Notes: generated by a model not told the origin, from the sequence alone. Positions 28,801 through 38,321 are shown, counted from the stretch's first letter. The stretch: DNA of 64,000 nucleotides from Tubulanus polymorphus (GCF_964204645.1 NC_134032.1:15186275-15250274), one strand, 5' to 3'. Program-made: numbers and translations.

Positions 28801-31800
28801 TACTTTTTTCTAGAAACTGCAATTAGTTTTGAAACTTTGAACAATTAGTTATCCGTATAATGAGCTGATGTTATTTGTGATAGTTCAAAGTTAAATGGAC
28901 CACCAGGAGGACCACATTGATGACCACTTCTGGACTATACTACTGTTCGTGGTGAACAAGATCACTGACTTGTTAAAAAAAAAAAAATTTGGAGACTTAT
29001 GAGAATTTGTGGCCCCCTGGCATTTCCAATGTAGAAAAATATCCACCGCCGAGGGCTGAACTGCCCCGTGTGAGGCTCGAACTCACGACCTTCAGATTAT
29101 GAGACTGACGCGCTAACCAACTGCGCCAACGAGGCGGCTGATCGACGTGACCGGGCATAGCAATCCGGATCGCTGGTTCATCAGTCGGCCTCAGAAGGTC
29201 GGCCTTCCAAAGCTGGCCCACCAAACTGAGGTTACTTGAGTTAGTAGTATCTCAGTAACAGTTTGCTGTTAATCAGGGCCCGGTTTTATAGACTGGTATT
29301 ACCTTCAACCCGTGGGCTAACTTAATTCATTATCAAATGAGTTAGCCCCCGGCTTAAAGGTAATACCAGACTATAAAACAGGTTTTACAGACTGGTTTTT
29401 TTCATTTTACCCAAGCTGCCAATGTACACGTGAGTCCCGGAAATTTCAAGGGGGTGAATATTTGTCCAGATATTCAACAATGTACACGCTCATTTGAAAG
29501 TCCCGGGAATATCAAGGGTGGTGGATATTTGTCCAAATATCCAGCATTGTACTTCAGCAGCGGCAGTATTAAGATAGATATATATATATACAGCTGCCAT
29601 TGAAACCGACCACACAATACACACTAACCATAGCCCCTGTTCAATCTCAATTTTCACGATCAAATTCATCACACATGAGCATCTGTTTCCGTGCGTACAT
29701 ATATATATTTAACATACGAACAACTACTGACGGCAGTAAAAAAAACAGCTCTCCATGAAAACATTAATAATGAAAATAACACTGGTTTCGTTAAATTAGA
29801 ACAAAAAAATCCATTACGAAATTAAAGTACAACCCGAAAATATAGTCTGGAATATCGTTGCATGATGTTGAAATAAGCGCCACCTAGCGGTTCCCCTCAA
29901 CTCAGTGAGCGCCACCTAGCTGTTTCCCCTAAACTCAGTGAGCCCCACTCAGTCAGGGCATCAGGTGTTCGAGGTTTAAAAAATGTCTCATAGAATTGAG
30001 TCTAAACGTCACTACTCTCTTAGTTTCTGAAAATGTCTCATAGAATCGAGTCTAAACGTCACTACTCTCTTAGTTTCTGAAAATGTCTCATAGAATTGAG
30101 TCTAAACGTCACTACTCTCTTAGTTTTTGAAAATGTCCCATAGAATCGAGTCTAAACGTCACTACTCTCTTAGTTTCTGAAAATGTCTCATAGAATTGAG
30201 TCTAAACGTCACTACTCTCTTAGTTTCTGTAAATGTCTCATAGAATTGAGTCTAAACGTCACTACTCTCTTAGTTTCTGAAAATGTCCCATAGAATCGAG
30301 TCTAAACGTCACTACTCTCTTAGTTTCTGAAAATGTCTCATAGAATTGAGTCTAAACGTCACTACTCTCTTAGTTTCTGAAAATGTCTCATAGAATTGAG
30401 TCTAAACGTCACTACTCTCTTAGTTTTTGAAAATGTCTGATAGAATCGAGTCTAAACGTCACTACTCTCTTAGTTTCTGAAAATGTCTCATAGAATTGAG
30501 TCTAAACGTCAATACTCTCTTAGTTTTTGAAAATGTCTGATAGAATCGAGTCTAAACGTCACTACTCTCTTAGTTTCTGAAAATGTCTCATAGAATTGAG
30601 TCTAAACGTCACTACTCTCTTAGTTTTTGAAAATGTCTGATAGAATCGAGTCTAAACGTCACTACTCTCTTAGTTTCTGAAAATAGCTCAAAGAATTGAG
30701 TCTAAACGTCGCTACTCTCTTAGTTTTTGAAAATGTCTGATAGAATCGAGTCTAAACGTCACTACTCTCTTAGTTTCTGAAAATGTCTCATAGAATCGAG
30801 TCTAAACGTCACTACTCTCTTAGTTTCTGAAAATGTCTCATAGAATTGAGTCTAAACGTCACTACTCTCTTAGTTTCTGTAAATGTCTCATAGAATTGAG
30901 TCTAAACGTCACTACTCTCTTAGTTTCTGAAAATGTCCCATAGAATCGAGTCTAAACGTCACTACTCTCTTAGTTTCTGAAAATGTCTCATAGAATTGAG
31001 TCTAAACGTCAATACTCTCTTAGTTTTTGAAAATGTCTGATAGAATCGAGTCTAAACGTCACTACTCTCTTAGTTTCTGAAAATGTCTCATAGAATTGAG
31101 TCTAAACGTCACTACTCTCTTAGTTTTTGAAAATGTCTGATAGAATCGAGTCTAAACGTCACTACTCTCTTAGTTTCTGAAAATAGCTCAAAGAATTGAG
31201 TCTAAACGTCGCTACTCTCTTAGTTTTTGAAAATGTCTGATAGAATCGAGTCTAAACGTCACTACTCTCTTAGTTTCTGAAAATGTCTCATAGAATCGAG
31301 TCTAAACGTCACTACTCTCTTAGTTTCTGAAAATGTCTCATAGAATCGAGTTAGTTAGTCTCCTAGTTTTTCTTTGTCGTTGTGGGATTTGTCTTCAATT
31401 AAATTATTAGACTCTCACCTGTAAATTGAAACCAATACGTGGGGCCTATTGGAGTCTTCGATATCGTTATGACGATTACTACGTGAATTAAAACCGAAAT
31501 TTATTCACGAGAACTGAATAAATTTACTTGAAATCGACAAATGTTTAAAATCAAAAAGTAAATTCGTTCTGAAACGAAGTGGACTGACTTCGGCGTGTTT
31601 AAATTAAACATAATTCAGTGTTGTGTATAAACATCTTCAGAACATTGAATCACACAAACATTTAGATAATAAACACAACTGTTTGCGGGAATAGATTCTA
31701 CAAGGGCTTATAGTCACAGAGCTGTGGAACTGGATTCAGAGTCAAAATTAAACCTACACAACTGTTGAACTGGATTCAGAGTCAAATTAAACCCACACAA

Positions 31801-32484
31801 CTGTGGAACTTGGTTCAGAGTCGAATTAAACCTACACAACTGTGGAACTGGATCCAGAGTCAAAATAAACCCACACAACTGTGGAACTTGGGTCCAGAGT
31901 CAAATGAAACCCACACAACTGTGGAACTGTTTTCACAGTCAAATTAAACCCACACAACTGTGGAACTGGATCCAGAGTCAAAATAAACTGGTTTTACTAT
32001 GGAACTGGGTCCGGAGTCACATTAAACCCGCACACTGTAGAAATGAACAAAGGAAATAAATAAAAAACAAAGGATAAAATGAAAATAAAGATCAGATTGA
32101 GAGATGTTTTAATTCCTTACCTTGCTATTAAACTCGGCGAATGAAATATGTATCGTACTCCGTGAAAGTTAGTATCGCTGGCGAATTCAGAGAGAGCGAT
32201 TCGAGCCCGGCTGCGTTTTTTCGTATCGCTTGACGACATGTTTACCGCCGTCGCTGCCTGACGTCTGATATTAGTGTAATACTGAGCCAGCAGACGCTGT
32301 CGTTCCCGTTCTTCCAGTAACGCTGCGTTCGGCCCGCGTTCCGTTAATTCAATCGGAGCCGTCCCGCGCGTGTTCCTCGCTCTCTCCGCCGCCAACAGGG
32401 GGCGTCGCGTACGTTCGATATTGAAATTAGTTTCTCGCATGTCCCGCGTCATGCTGCTGCCGCTTTCCGACCTGTTTCTAGCGG
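4612..32484 (-). CDS. DEG/ENaC-family sodium channel subunit with a very large extracellular insertion
   Basis: Two-TM cation channel of the degenerin/epithelial sodium channel family. Coding exons in transcript order: 32484-32121 (ATG at 32452), 17356-17189, 12865-12722, [one not found], 10415-10234, 9896-9707, 9484-8457, 6477-5981, 5201-5110, 4835-4612. Splice phases match at every junction except 12722/10415. Family marks in order: the N-terminal gating HG motif (NFHGVRYIF), TM1, FPAVTICNTNSFR, AGLRVLVHSQ, a Cys-rich segment ending CGCQPYY and CPPPC, the pre-TM2 strand NYVYINVFY, and GDIGGSAGLYLGAS with the G-x-S selectivity filter. About 950 residues are encoded without the missing exon, against 500-700 for typical members. 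The excess of about 500 residues lies between CPPPC and the pre-TM2 strand. The ligand (peptide, proton or mechanical) cannot be inferred. Confidence 0.9.
5110..5201 (-). CDS. DEG/ENaC exon: pre-TM2 strand
   Basis: Encodes RDNYVYINVFYTSFNREK and KSRAYLWFALI, the conserved strand and wrist leading into TM2. Acceptor TATTTCAG, donor T|GTAAGT; phases match on both sides. Confidence 0.88.
5275..5935. repeat. 77-80 bp tandem array with CTCF-like core
   Basis: About eight units lie in the intron before the pre-TM2 exon. Each contains TAGCGACACCTAGTGGATCC, then TTGCCACAA and ATTGCCGCAGTAGTT. Single or few copies of the same family occur across the window in both orientations (near 955, 9940-10180, 13865-14020, 24475-24660, 57130-57350, 60365-60640). 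Confidence 0.9.
5981..6477 (-). CDS. DEG/ENaC exon: second part of the insertion
   Basis: The acceptor TATTTTTTGCAG precedes 6477. 165 residues, predicted mostly alpha-helical, with one Cys (GPECTK) and several NxT/S sites. The donor CG|GTAATT at 5980 is in phase 2, which fits the pre-TM2 exon. No known domain was recognised. Confidence 0.85.
6575..6780. mobile_element. Inverted-repeat MITE-like sequences with GGGGCCAGTTGC ends
   Basis: CAGGGGCCAGTTGCATAGTC is matched by GACTATGCAACCGGCCCC in inverse orientation, twice in a row. This is a short non-coding element with terminal inverted repeats. A related element is at 14968-15103. Confidence 0.6.
7405..7570. repeat. 22-bp minisatellite
   Basis: About seven units of GGTATATAGATGTATTGGGG in a channel-gene intron. 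Open frames on both strands here are artefacts. Confidence 0.8.
8457..9484 (-). CDS. DEG/ENaC exon: CPPPC motif followed by unusual long insertion
   Basis: A 1,028-bp exon. The first 20 residues continue the Cys-rich domain (NNCTINCPPPC), then about 25 residues look family-like (SVSYTSLSS). The remaining roughly 300 residues match nothing I recognise. They look mostly helical and Lys/Ser-rich, are nearly free of Cys, and contain several N-x-T/S glycosylation sites (NDT, NLT, NET, NFT). Donor AAG|GTAGGC, phase 0. Confidence 0.88.
9707..9896 (-). CDS. DEG/ENaC exon: cysteine-rich segment
   Basis: The acceptor CTCCTTTTTCAG precedes 9896. Encodes ITNLEQPYGPC, TCRRICTTQQ and CGCQPYY, which are the conserved Cys of the post-M1 extracellular disulfide ladder. 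The donor is TTGG|GTAAGA after 9707, phase 1. Confidence 0.9.
10234..10415 (-). CDS. DEG/ENaC exon: GLxLxLN / AGLRVLVHSQ segment
   Basis: Encodes GVAFGLVLLLNLEQYEYM and AGLRVLVHSQNE, the typical beta-sheet core of the family, ending VRTKL in phase 0 before GTAAGT. The acceptor is GTCGATAG. It starts after one base of a codon, so an upstream exon ending in phase 1 is required. Confidence 0.88.
10883..11883. repeat. 27-bp minisatellite, about 37 units
   Basis: The unit contains CGTCCCTTAAGACCAGTTTT. Its length is a multiple of three and it lacks stops, so both strands show long false reading frames. It lies in the interval where a channel exon is expected but not found. Confidence 0.95.
12213..12290 (-). 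tRNA. tRNA-like sequence, probably a pseudogene or SINE head
   Basis: On the minus strand TTGGTCCAGTGGTTAGCA resembles an A box and GGTTCGAGTCC a B box, at tRNA spacing. A clean acceptor stem is not evident, so a functional tRNA is doubtful. Confidence 0.35.
12722..12865 (-). CDS. DEG/ENaC exon: first extracellular segment
   Basis: The acceptor TTTTTTCAG precedes 12865 and the donor GA|GTAAGT follows 12722. Encodes 48 residues beginning RLVESEVRGLYPALSKYY and ending TNDTIKE. It joins in phase with the TM1 exon. It ends in phase 2, but the next recognised exon needs phase 1, so an exon is missing between them. Confidence 0.8.
12895..13505. repeat. 47-bp tandem array, about ten units
   Basis: Units contain TTAGACTGGTCTTAAGTTG and TTAGATTGGTTATAGAAC. 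The same unit recurs at 21545-21680 and 27690-27880. Confidence 0.9.
14968..15103. mobile_element. MITE-like element with CAGGGGCCAGTTGCTCAAAAG inverted ends
   Basis: The left end CAGGGGCCAGTTGCTCAAAA and the right end TTTTGAGCAACCGGCCCCTG are near-perfect inverted repeats of about 21 bp around a non-coding core. No clear target duplication is visible. Confidence 0.65.
15209..16390 (-). CDS. Rhodopsin-class (class A) G protein-coupled receptor, probably peptide receptor
   Basis: A single open frame of 393 residues with seven hydrophobic segments. TM1 is about residues 72-95, containing LNVITILVL. TM2 contains LAILD (109-113). TM3 ends LERLVITIFPLK, with ER replacing the DR of the usual DRY. 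TM7 carries NFLVY in place of NPxxY, then a short tail. The N-terminus has Asn-Ile-Ser and several Thr. ATGs at residue 1 and at residues 28-29 are both possible starts; the second gives a more usual short N-terminus. ER and NFxxY resemble invertebrate FMRFamide-type receptors, but the ligand is inference. The Cys normally at the top of TM3 is not evident. The gene sits inside a channel-gene intron on the same strand. Confidence 0.85.
   Translation of the reverse strand: MCTDTGKFRWLIFQRVELNRACGAARRMMSYSNISTVLSTTVTTTKPVYHGVCDWAQGELPIRWEYRFSVYMYIFFYGPVTILGITLNVITILVLKKMNKDVYYLLKVLAILDICYSSSVFVMYPLRAIHIYIHLGDTIFRIDDWHYGWEFIQVAIGPFYMFQQTRNWCVILISLERLVITIFPLKSRMFWTRKVVNCIISLINVYGICFFLPLFLPQRDLYPMRCIHRYPTLARGGYFAYFGPFGVWKMEAEGWMGTVSSVIAPMIALFLINVILILALIVIKFSRIGKSRSAIKNQTSNTLELRALRMSFALVAVFVTFECLIFVERMQWAGFLGILYLPIGNLTGDEVFMVRRKIAIGLTVVDSCMNFLVYCLSNSKFRVAVVQLMKRKA
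17189..17356 (-). CDS. DEG/ENaC exon: TM1 and post-TM1 FPAVTICN motif
   Basis: Encodes CIWLFLFLAMLGIFIWQ, which is TM1, then FPAVTICNTNSFR. The acceptor TTTCTATTTCCAG lies directly at the end of a 26-bp tandem array whose every unit carries the same acceptor. The donor is CAG|GTATGG at 17188, phase 2, and joins the exon at 12865. Confidence 0.9.
17351..18206. repeat. 26-bp minisatellite made of repeated splice acceptors, about 33 units
   Basis: Read on the minus strand, each unit contains TTTCTATTTCCAGATGTAT, that is a pyrimidine tract, AG, and the first bases of the TM1 exon. The array ends exactly at that exon. A few units are 25 bp. The first 26 bases of the exon match the unit at 20 of 26 positions. 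Confidence 0.95.
19265..19540. repeat. Tandem array with TTCCACAGTT and GAGTTAACTCTGAACTC
   Basis: About five units of GGATCCAGTTCCACAGTT followed by GAGTTAACTCTGAACTC. Dispersed relatives lie at 4905-5070, 50450-50545, 50965-51080 and 62885-63000. Confidence 0.85.
19995..20240. repeat. GA-rich low-complexity tract
   Basis: GGGAGGGA and GAGAGGGA words with phased GTGAGGTCTGGAGAG repeats. Long frames on the C-rich strand are artefacts. Confidence 0.9.
21062..21140 (+). tRNA. tRNA-like sequence with pol III type terminator
   Basis: TGCAGTGGTTCAATCGTGCG resembles an A box region and GGGTTCGAATCCC is a perfect B box, followed by TTTTTTTT. The stem ends do not clearly pair, so a tRNA pseudogene or SINE is more likely than a tRNA. 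Confidence 0.35.
23138..23211 (-). tRNA. tRNA-Met (CAT, elongator)
   Basis: 74 bases fold as a cloverleaf: 7-bp acceptor stem GCCTCGT/ACGGGGC, A box TTGGCGCAGTTGGTTAGCG, anticodon loop CTCATAA, B box GAGTTCGAGCCTC. Closely matches animal elongator tRNA-Met. Confidence 0.93.
23365..24105. repeat. 24-bp GGACGGATAGGTGGAGG minisatellite
   Basis: About 30 units of GACGGACGGATAGGTGGAGG with small indels. A longer block repeats within it: 23577-23700 resembles 23838-23950. Confidence 0.95.
24475..24665. repeat. Two to three units of the CTCF-like 77-bp family
   Basis: Inverse orientation to the 5.3-kb array: CTGCGGCAATAGAGGATT, GTGGCAAGTG and CACCACGTGTCGCTAGTGTG recur. Confidence 0.8.
24980..26395. 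repeat. 55-bp satellite with 165-bp higher-order structure
   Basis: Units contain GCTGTAAATATTTCACCGAG. Three diverged variants alternate with an exact 165-bp step (GTTGAGAATCGGGGAACTC at 24991, 25156, 25321 and so on), then give way to uniform units after about 26100. Because 165 is a multiple of three, false frames of over 300 codons appear. Confidence 0.95.
27060..27270. repeat. Minisatellite shared with the astacin intron
   Basis: Four units of CAGCTGTG plus GTTCACCGAGAACCT, the same family as at 2400-2635 but here inside the channel gene's first intron. Confidence 0.85.
27690..27880. repeat. Short array of the 47-bp TTAGACTGGTCTTAAG family
   Basis: Four units with TTAGACTGGTCTTAAGTTG and GATTGGTTATAGAAC. 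Confidence 0.85.
29062..29135 (-). tRNA. tRNA-Met (CAT, elongator)
   Basis: Identical cloverleaf to the copy at 23138-23211. Upstream flank on the tRNA strand shares GCCTAGC/GCATAGC words with the other Met copies, so the copies were duplicated with flanking DNA. Confidence 0.93.
29975..31352. repeat. 50-bp tandem array with 500-bp higher-order repeat
   Basis: About 27 units of GAGTCTAAACGTCACTACTC plus TTAGTTTCTGAAAATG. Variant units recur at exactly 500 bp: the rare GCTCAAAGAATTGAG unit is at about 30685 and again at about 31185. This indicates duplication of a ten-unit block. Confidence 0.95.
31700..32035. repeat. Array of the ACACAACTGTGGAACTGG repeat
   Basis: About eight units of roughly 40 bp (ACACAACTGTGGAACTGG, CAGAGTCAAATTAAACC), ending just below the first channel exon. 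Confidence 0.9.
32121..32484 (-). CDS. DEG/ENaC exon: cytoplasmic N-terminus with HG motif
   Basis: The acceptor TTTTCCAG precedes 32484 and the donor AAG|GTAAGG follows 32121. The ATG at 32452 opens 110 residues: Arg-rich, low complexity, then LSEFASDTNFHGVRYIF, the conserved His-Gly gating motif of the family. It ends in phase 2 with AG, which joins exactly to the TM1 exon starting at 17356 to give Arg then CIWLFLFL. The frame stays open to the acceptor, so coding from an upstream exon is possible. Neighbouring exons are 14.8 kb apart. Confidence 0.85.
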
Positions 32485-32706
32485 CTGGAAAACATAATTA
32501 TACGGGTGTTTAACTGTCAGCATGCGATCCAGTCGAGGCGTAAAATGTATGTAGTTTATATTCGATTAAGGAAATGTACTGATCCCCAGCAGACACGCCG
32601 TGGCTCATGGACGGACGGGTGATGATATTGGCATTGAAACGTCAACAGTAATTAGTGGAAAGCGCTTTTCGCAAATTAACACAATGATAACTCTAACAGA
32701 TTGTTG

Positions 32707-32821
<115 letters not shown>

Positions 32822-32999
32822 CCTAGAGAGTCTGATGTATTAAGGCGAACGTTTGACTTGTCTATGGGGAGGTACAGTCATCCCCCAATACAGCGCCCTC
32901 ATATTAACCGGCACCCCGCCTGCCTACTGCCAGGTTTTCTAAATGTACATCAAGATGAAGCCAAAAGGCGAAAACAAAAACAAAGTTATAGAACGATAA

Positions 33000-33180
33000 C
33001 CACACTCAAACGTGATGAACGGATAATAAGATAAAAACCCATAATCTACAGATAAGAAGAATTTAAAAACAAGAATTTATTTATTCAATCTAAATTATAT
33101 AGAATACACGACGTTTCGATCTCACCCTAGAAATCATCGTCAGGTGTAAATAGTGGGTTTTTATCTCATTTAAAACAAAG
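33000..33180 (-). mobile_element. Fragment of a dispersed element with GAAACGTCG hairpin
   Basis: The stretch containing CTCAAACGTGATGAACGG and GATAATAAGATAAA recurs in inverse orientation at 42530-42660. At 33112-33143 the minus strand reads CTGACGAT, a six-base stem, a TAGGGT loop, the paired stem and GAAACGTCG. Confidence 0.6.
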
Positions 33181-34029
33181 TTTATCCGTAAACAGCGTTC
33201 ATTTGTGAATGCAAAATCGTTCTACAAAACGATGGATAATTTATCGGGATCTTTAACGAAATAATGATAATGATAATGATTATCTTTTAAAGCGCCGTTG
33301 TATAATCGAATTTAATCGCGTAGCTTTACGAAGTATAAAAACGTAAGAATCATTTTTGCGACACGATAAAACAAGGAATTAAGTAGAAATAAAAAGATAG
33401 TCAGACTTCAAAAATGTTCTTCCAAAAAGGGGATTTTTAAGATTGCGCCTACAAGCATCGAAACGTCGTACAGAGCCGGTCGATAAACGGACACCTCTGA
33501 TTGGCTGAATGAAAACAAAATAGTGCAGTTAATGTCCGTTACGATTCCATACCTAGCAATGCTGCTGCGAAAAACAGATAGCAAATTCGCTCAATTTAGA
33601 ACCATGGACTCTATATAGGGTCTCTGCTCAAACTCGATGATAATACCATTCTCAAATTTAAGCGAAACATGTTTTTTTCAAACAAAGTCTCAAACAGTAG
33701 CGTTATCTATTACTGGACCCTTACCTCCTGACATCCTGGAATTCGTTATAACTCAGTCCGAATGTGTTTGGCGCCCTTTCTAAATTCCGCAAAAATTGCG
33801 AACTCCGAATAGCAACACGTGTTACCCGTTAGAATGCAATTACTTACATCGATTTTTAGCATTTTTAATTAATTTTGACAAAAACCCACCTTTCATTTCG
33901 ATACCAAATCAAGCTGTGTTGATTTTATTTATGCAGTTCGGCCCCTAATTGTAGACCAAAAAATTATATTTTACCCAATAATAGATTGCATATTAGTAAA
34001 TATCAGTCCGTGCATGCACGTGTTTCATT

Positions 34030-34455
34030 TTTAATGTTTTAAATTTGTATATAGAATCTGTTCCACCCGTCTGAGTGGACCGAGATATTCTATTATTACC
34101 AATAGTCTCTTTAACTTTTGATTTAGGAAATAAATTTCATTTCAAATGTTTCAAATTTATATATAAAATCTATTCCACCCGTCTGAGTGAACCGGACTAT
34201 TCTACTATTACCTGTAGCCTCTTTAACTGTTGATTTAGGAAATAAGTTTCATTTTTAATGTTTCAAATTTATATATAAATATAGTTTGTTTAATCTATTC
34301 TTCGCGTCTGAGTGAACCGAGATATTCTATTATTACCAATAGTCTCTTTAACTTTTGATTTAGGAAATAAATTTCATTTTTAATGTTTTAAATTTGTATA
34401 TAGAATCTGTTCCACCCGTCTGAGTGAACCGGACTATTTTACTTTTACCTGTCCT
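34030..34455. repeat. Tandem repeat of about 115 bp, four units
   Basis: Each unit holds TTCCACCCGTCTGAGTG, ATTATTACCAATAGTCTC and TTTGATTTAGGAAATAA. Confidence 0.85.
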
Positions 34456-35292
34456 ACAGTCCAAATTGAAGTTTATTCACTTAATCAAAAGTTAAAGGGA
34501 CTATCGATACAAAAGCCCGGTTTACCCAGCCGAGGAGAACTGATTAAACCAACTTACATTAATACGAAATTAAAATGACTAGATACAAAATTAATTTGAT
34601 GAATCCAAATATAGATAGACCACAGGGTATAATATTAGAATAGTGCGGTAGACACGAATTTCGTTTTTAATCTCATAAATTTGTACGTATTGGGTTTAGA
34701 ATTCTATCATTATTATCCACGTCTATTTTATGTCTAAGTATTTTAACGTCTAGGTCCGCTGCATACCGCCGTGTTATATATAAATATAAATAGAATCCGT
34801 ACCTTTATAAGCCTTGTCTCTAATAGGACGAGCCAACATTGTACAATAGACTGAACACAATGATATACAATGATAATTTAACAGCTTATAATACCACGCA
34901 GAATAATCATTACAGATTCCTGCTCGATTTGATGTCAATTTATTCGCTGGATCTGATGAAATTGAGAACTGATTTACATTTAATCGGTGTCAAAACTAAG
35001 CCTAGCTCTGACACAGACGATACCTGATTGAATAAACAGCCATAGGGTTAGTTACCCGGGAGCGAGGTAGAATAATAATGATAATGATAATAATGATATA
35101 TTACACCGTAAAGCCTCTGAGTGTAACAGTTTATTTAGGTTACTAACAGTTCGATGATTCAGTTATTAACGTGTGAAACAATAATCATGGCACTGATCCA
35201 GCTGGCATGGTTCAGTTTCCCCGCCCGTGGAGGTGGGAGAATTTCCGATCCCTGGATTCACGAATGATATATTCGACAAATAATTGGTTTGT

Positions 35293-35760
35293 AATCACGA
35301 TTGGTAGAACACTATATCCGTGTTGACGCGATGAGGAGAGAATCCCACAATGATAATAAAAAGTCCGAAAATGAAACTTCGAGATGGTAGTTTATTTCAA
35401 CGTTTCGACTTTATCCTAATAGTCATCTTCAGGAATACTGTATTCCTTGAGCTAGTAGTTTATTCAACGTTTCGACTATATCCTAATAGTCATCTTCAGG
35501 AATACTGTATTCCTTGAGCTAGTGTAGTTTATTCAACGTTTCGACTTTATCCTAATAGTCATCTTCAGGAGTCATCTTCATTATTCCTGAAGATGACTAT
35601 TAGGATATAGTCGAAACGTTGAATAAACTACACTAGCTCAAGGAATACAGTATTCCTGAAGATGACTATTAGGATAAAGTCGAAACGTTGAAATAAACTA
35701 CTATCTCGAAGTTACATTTTCGGACTTTTTATTATCATTGTGGGATTCTCTCCTCATCAC
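35293..35760. mobile_element. Foldback element with 11-bp target duplication
   Basis: Flanked by perfect direct repeats AATTGGTTTGT at 35282-35292 and 35761-35771. The two arms are inverted copies (GAGAATCCCACAATGATAAT, then GTTTCGACTTTATCC and so on). Inside are five copies of a hairpin motif, CCTGAAGATGACTATTAGGA followed by GTCGAAACG, in both orientations. Non-coding. The same family is at 43453-44202 in opposite orientation. Confidence 0.85.
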
Positions 35761-36119
35761 AATTGGTTTGTCAGTTCGTGTATTCAATTATGGTACACAA
35801 TAGTCAAACTTGACCGTTTTCCCCAGGCGCGGATCAAGAGGGGAAGGAGGGGGGAGGTTCAGGGATCGTGATCTCCCCCCTGTTCAGCTACCAACAAAAT
35901 GTTTTAATTGTTTTCTTAAAGGAATGTACTCAAGACAAAGCGGACGGACGGTACCACATAATCGGTACCATATCATCTTATGTTTGGCCAAACAATACGC
36001 CGTACAGGACCCGGCTATCATTAGAGATTTTAGTCGGCTGTTTAACATTAACATTCTGAACATTATGAACATTATGAACCCCCTCCTGGAAAGAAATCCT
36101 TGATCCGCACCTGTTTCCC

Positions 36120-36458
36120 CATCCTCCCCCGGCAGGGATTCGAACCTGATGGCATCAAGATTGCCACGGCACGAAACCCTGCCATAATCGACCGTGCGCG
36201 CAGATACATGCGCAGTTCAGATGATGTGATTTTTAGCCAATCAGAAATCCCGTTTTATTTTAGCCCGGGTTTTCCCATTAATAGTTCTTCCTTGAAATTT
36301 GCCTCAACGATTATACAACGAGCAATCTGATTGGTGCCGCCAGTTTTCGTTCGGAAAGCTGCGCATGTACCTGCGCACCCGGTCTACTGATGCAGGGGTT
36401 CGTGCCGTGGCTGAGTGTAGCGATGCCATCAGGTTCGAGTCCCTGCAGAGGGAGGATG
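36120..36458. mobile_element. Palindromic TIR element with 9-bp target duplication
   Basis: Ends CATCCTCC and GGAGGATG begin inverted repeats of about 100 bp containing CAGGGATTCGAACCTGATGG and TACATGCGCAG. Flanked by the perfect 9-bp repeat CTGTTTCCC (36111-36119 and 36459-36467). Non-coding, with a CCAATCAGA-containing centre. The ends contain a tRNA B box-like GGTTCGAGTCCC. Confidence 0.85.
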
Positions 36459-36883
36459 CTGTTTCCCATGCACCCAGTAACCCATCGAATCATCAAACGA
36501 TAAAGTTATCTCTGTCCCAACTGAAACCATAACTCGACTGTAATGTAGCATAACGCGTCACTCTTTTCTGCGCTATCTACTTCGCGTCCGGTTCCGGATC
36601 CGGTCCGGTCCATAAATCAGGATTTAGGTGAAATCCATTAGGTGGAATACATGCGTCAGCCGGAGAGAACTGCGCATGCGCGCTGAGATGTACGATAAAC
36701 TTGGTTTTTAAGGACTGATCTCTATCATTAGGTGGTTTAGGAGATGCTAAAAGTGGTTTAAGAGGTCGTCATTCAACGAACTATTTGTAACCAAACTGTC
36801 CGTTCATTACAAAACAAATCTCTGAACGCAGGCAGATGTAATCTACCCTAAACATCAGCTTTACAGATCTTTTAGTAAACAAG

Positions 36884-38102
36884 TAAACTGTAAACCTGAT
36901 AGAAGCGCCCGATAGAGAGTTTGTAATCTGTAAACCTGATAGAAGCGGCCGGTAGAGAGTTTGTAATCTGTAAACCTGATAGAAGCGGCCGGTAGAGAGT
37001 TTGTAATCTGTAAACCTGATAGGAGCGGCCGGTATAGAGTTTGTAATCTGTAAACCCGATAGAAGCGACCGGTAGAGAGTTTGTAATCTGTAAACCTGAT
37101 AGAAGCAGCCGGTAGAGAGTTTGTAATCTGTAAACCTGATAGAAGTGACCGGTAGAGAGTTAGTAATCTGTAAACCCGATAGAAGCGGCCGGTATAGAGT
37201 TTGTAATTTGTAAACCCGATAGAAGCGGCCGGTATAGAGTTTGTAATTTGTAAACCTGATAGAAGCGGCCGGTAGAGAGTTTGTAATTTGTAAACCTGAT
37301 AGAAGCGGCCGGTAGAGAGTTTGTAATCTGTAAACCTGATAGAAGTGACCGGTAGAGAGTTAGTAATCTGTAAACCCGATAGAAGCGGCCGGTATAGAGT
37401 TTGTAATTTGTAAACCTGATAGAAGCGGCCGGTAGAGAGTTTGTAATCTGTAAACCCGATAGAAGCGGCCGGTAGAGAGTTTGTAATCTGTAAACCTGAT
37501 AGAAGCGACCGGTAGAGAGTTTGTAATCTGTAAACCTGATATAAGCGGCCGGTAGAGAGTTTGTAATCTGTAAACCTGATAGAAGCGACCGGTAGAGAGT
37601 TTGTAATCTGTAAACCTGATATAAGCGGCCGGTAGAGAGTTTGTAATCTGTAAACCTGATAGAAGCGACCGGTAGAGAGTTTGTAATCTGTAAACCTGAT
37701 ATAAGCGGCCGGTAGAGAGTTTGTAATCTGTAAACCTGATAGAAGCAGCCGGTAGAGAGTTTGTAATCTGTAAACCTGATAGAAGTGACCGGTAGAGAGT
37801 TTGTAATCTGTAAACCTGATAGAAGCGGCCGGTGGAGAGTTTGTAATCTGTAAACCCGATAGAAGCGGCCGGTAGAGAGTTAGTAATCTGTAAACCCGAT
37901 AGAAGCGGCCGGTATAGAGTTTGTAATTTGTAAACCCGATAGAAGCGGCCGGTATAGAGTTTGTAATTTGTAAACCTGATAGAAGCGGCCGGTAGAGAGT
38001 TTGTAATCTGTAAACCCGATAGAAGCGGCCGGTAGAGAGTTTGTAATCTGTAAACCTGATAGAAGCGGCCGGTAGAGAGTTTGTAATCTGTAAACCTGAT
38101 AG
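36884..38102. repeat. 40-bp tandem array, about 30 units
   Basis: Units contain CTGTAAACCTGATAGAAGCG and GCCGGTAGAGAGTTTGTAAT, with runs of variant units (GTATAGAG, TTTGTAATTTG) duplicated as blocks. The 418-codon minus-strand frame is a by-product. Confidence 0.95.
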
Positions 38103-38321
38103 TATATTAAAGCCCAAACATCATAGATCTTTAGAAAAGCCCGTACACCAAACTTAGGGGATTAAAACCCGCAAGATCCTGATCTAAAAACGAAATGACA
38201 CAATAGAAAACCGCCCAAAACGTTCTGTCTTTAGATTTTTGATTTAATGAATAAATTTCTTATCTAATCTTTTAGATCAGTAAACATACGATAAATACAG
38301 TTTTAATAAGATCATCTTTAC

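Noticed and set aside
29975-31352. Possible CRISPR array because of regular 50-bp repeats
   Set aside because: There are no unique spacers, the whole 50 bp is repeated, and the genome is eukaryotic.
36861-38117. 418-codon minus-strand frame
   Set aside because: It is a 40-bp tandem array whose three registers happen to lack stops; no domain, signal peptide or splice support.
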